DNA from: Chlorobium sp.
GTDB lineage: Bacteria > Bacteroidota > Chlorobiia > Chlorobiales > Chlorobiaceae
DNA: 5,797 nucleotides
Assembly: GCA_028277225.1 (NCBI GenBank)
Contig: JANQHB010000061.1
Coordinates: 1-5,797 of the forward strand
Direction of reading: 5' to 3'
Shown here: positions 4,903 through 5,797 of the stretch, in pieces
Layout of the letters: the number at the start of each line of letters is the position of its first letter
Numbering within the stretch: the first letter of the stretch is position 1
Notes under the pieces: model-generated
Seen by the model: only the letters and a program-made list of their open reading frames with translations
What the model was told of the DNA's origin: nothing
Databases searched by the model: none
Made by a program: the position numbers and the translations under genes

Positions 4903-5268
4903 ATGCAATTCATCCTTATGTTACTGACAGGGCTATTGGCAGGTGTCCTATCGGGAATGTTCGGGATCGGGGGAGGACTCATTATCGTTCCGGTTCTCGT
5001 GCTCCTCATGGGATTCACCCAGCATACTGCCAATGCCACGTCTCTCGTAGCGCTCCTGCTTCCTGTCGGCATTCTCGGTGTGCTTGAATATTACAGGGCG
5101 GGAAAACTGTCGACAGAGCACATTCTTTTCGGAATTCTTATCGCTGTCGGCCTTTTTGCCGGAGCATTTCTGGGTGCAAAAATCGCAACATCGCTGACAA
5201 ACGACATGCTCAGAAAAATTTTTGCTGTCTTCATTGGAATTGTTGCGGTACGAATGTGGTTACAATAA
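4903..5268 (+). CDS. Half-length TauE/SafE-family membrane protein
   Basis: This 121-residue, very hydrophobic protein is predicted to cross the membrane four times (about 3-30, 43-62, 73-95 and 103-119). Residues 11-30 contain the TauE/SafE signature: a Gly-rich first helix with SGMFGIGGG (17-25) followed by a proline at 30. TANATSLVA (42-50) in the second segment also fits. Family members move sulfite, sulfoacetate or other organosulfur anions, usually as about 250-residue proteins made of two such halves. This one has a single half, so it probably works as a dimer; the substrate is unknown. In a sulfur-oxidising phototroph a sulfite-related role is attractive but not shown. ATG 4903 is preferred because of the GGAG at 4888; TTG 4897 is the alternative. 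It starts 83 bp after the S23-family gene and ends 38 bp before the HU/IHF gene. No frame disruption is evident. Confidence 0.85.
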   Translation: MQFILMLLTGLLAGVLSGMFGIGGGLIIVPVLVLLMGFTQHTANATSLVALLLPVGILGVLEYYRAGKLSTEHILFGILIAVGLFAGAFLGAKIATSLTNDMLRKIFAVFIGIVAVRMWLQ

Positions 5269-5306
5269 TTGTTGGTAACGTTATTCACACCTAGAACTTA
5301 CGCGCT

Positions 5307-5606
5307 ATGGCAAACACAACGACAAAAGCTGATCTGGTCAATATTATTTCACACAAAACCGGGCTGACAAAGCATGAAACGGAAGCAGTGGTAGATTGCC
5401 TTTTTGAAAGCATCATTGATTCTCTGAAATCAGGCAAACGAATAGAGATCAGGGGATTCGGGTCATTTAATATCCGCTTCAAAAATCAGCGGCTTGCAAG
5501 AAATCCGAGAACCGGGGAAAAAGTCTCTGTTGAAGCAAAAAACGTTCCCACGTTCAAAATTTCCAAGGAATTCAAGCACGCGGTCAGTCAGAGTCTGAAG
5601 GCCTGA
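5307..5606 (+). CDS. HU/IHF-family DNA-binding protein
   Basis: This small nucleoid protein should bind and sharply bend DNA as a dimer. The 99-residue sequence has the standard layout: an N-terminal helical dimerisation part (TKADLVNIISHKTGLTKHE, 6-24), the turn signature IRGFGSF (48-54), and the DNA-embracing beta arm with ARNPRTGE (64-71), whose Pro67 would intercalate in the minor groove. It ends in a C-terminal helix. RIEIRGFGSF resembles IHF-beta more than HU of enteric bacteria, but in this lineage the HU/IHF division is unreliable, so no symbol is given. The length is close to the family's usual 90-100 residues. The ATG at 5307 lacks a Shine-Dalgarno sequence. It lies 38 bp after the TauE/SafE-like gene in the same direction and converges on the next gene with a 19-bp gap. 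Confidence 0.95.
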   Translation: MANTTTKADLVNIISHKTGLTKHETEAVVDCLFESIIDSLKSGKRIEIRGFGSFNIRFKNQRLARNPRTGEKVSVEAKNVPTFKISKEFKHAVSQSLKA

Positions 5607-5625
5607 TGTTCTCAAACGATCCCGG

Positions 5626-5797
5626 TTATACCAAAGCCTGTAATCTGTTCATAAGCAGATCATATTCATGCAGGCTCTTGATTTGACCGGTGTGACTGAA
5701 ACCTAAATTGAGCGATTGTCGAGCATGCCACAGATGCAAGGCACAGGGAATGCCGCTGTAGTGCTCTACCGCAAGTTCCCTGTAACGAAGCAGATGT
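5626..5797 (-). CDS. Unrecognised protein, C-terminal part only
   Basis: Reading leftward from the window edge, an open frame of 56 codons ends at TAA (complement of 5626-5628). The first complete codon is the complement of 5794-5796 and the N-terminus lies outside the window. The visible residues include RYRELAVEHYSGIPCALHLW and end in a probable amphipathic helix, HEYDLLMNRLQALV. The composition is like a real soluble protein, with balanced charge, no low complexity and three tryptophan/cysteine residues. The competing minus-strand frame starting at 5797 has a stop within 44 codons. I do not recognise the family. It converges on the HU/IHF gene with only 19 bp between stop codons and no terminator visible there. 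Confidence 0.6.
   Translation of the reverse strand, partial: HLLRYRELAVEHYSGIPCALHLWHARQSLNLGFSHTGQIKSLHEYDLLMNRLQALV

Noticed and set aside
5635..5676. Nested inverted repeats AGCCTG/CAGGCT and ATCTG/CAGAT
   Set aside because: The arms are short, the loops unequal, and they lie inside the probable minus-strand coding sequence. They are compatible with chance.

Overview
The window looks like chromosomal DNA from a green sulfur bacterium or close relative (Chlorobiota). I infer this from the overall character of the GltX and FtsH proteins, the near absence of Shine-Dalgarno sequences before most genes, and intergenic DNA packed with 7-bp-phased repeats. The assignment is moderate in confidence because no search was run.

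Layout, left to right. (1) At 1-384 there is a gene-free stretch. It holds a perfect (GGTATTG)13 array, 8-bp and 9-bp short repeats, two hairpins of one family, and CTCAG-type heptamers. (2) At 385-1947, on the minus strand, is gltX, encoding glutamyl-tRNA synthetase. (3) At 1948-2385 is a divergent intergenic region. It holds a possible leader hairpin for gltX, a third hairpin of the same family, about 100 bp of 7-bp-phased sequence and a weak candidate promoter for ftsH. (4) At 2386-4365 is ftsH, a membrane AAA+ zinc protease. (5) At 4374-4852 is a compact unit in which a four-helix-bundle (S23 / 23S rRNA intervening-sequence family) gene sits between a (GTTCTTG)n array and an inverted, degenerate copy of the same heptamer. 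(6) At 4903-5268 is a half-length TauE/SafE-type membrane protein. (7) At 5307-5606 is an HU/IHF-family DNA-binding protein. (8) At 5626-5797, on the minus strand, is the C-terminal end of an unrecognised gene that runs off the window.

gltX and ftsH are housekeeping genes transcribed divergently. The genes from ftsH to the HU/IHF protein all lie on the plus strand with short gaps, so read-through is possible, but nothing suggests a shared pathway.

The most interesting object is the S23-family unit. In the plus-strand RNA, bases 4399-4431 can pair with 4819-4851 over 33 consecutive positions with no mismatch (28 Watson-Crick and 5 G-U pairs). This closes a 387-nt loop that contains the whole reading frame, up to the stop codon. 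The layout resembles the intervening sequences that carry the same protein family inside 23S rRNA, but here it lies between protein genes. A second structured signal is a family of three 27-28 bp hairpins with a constant shell and variable, mostly self-complementary cores.
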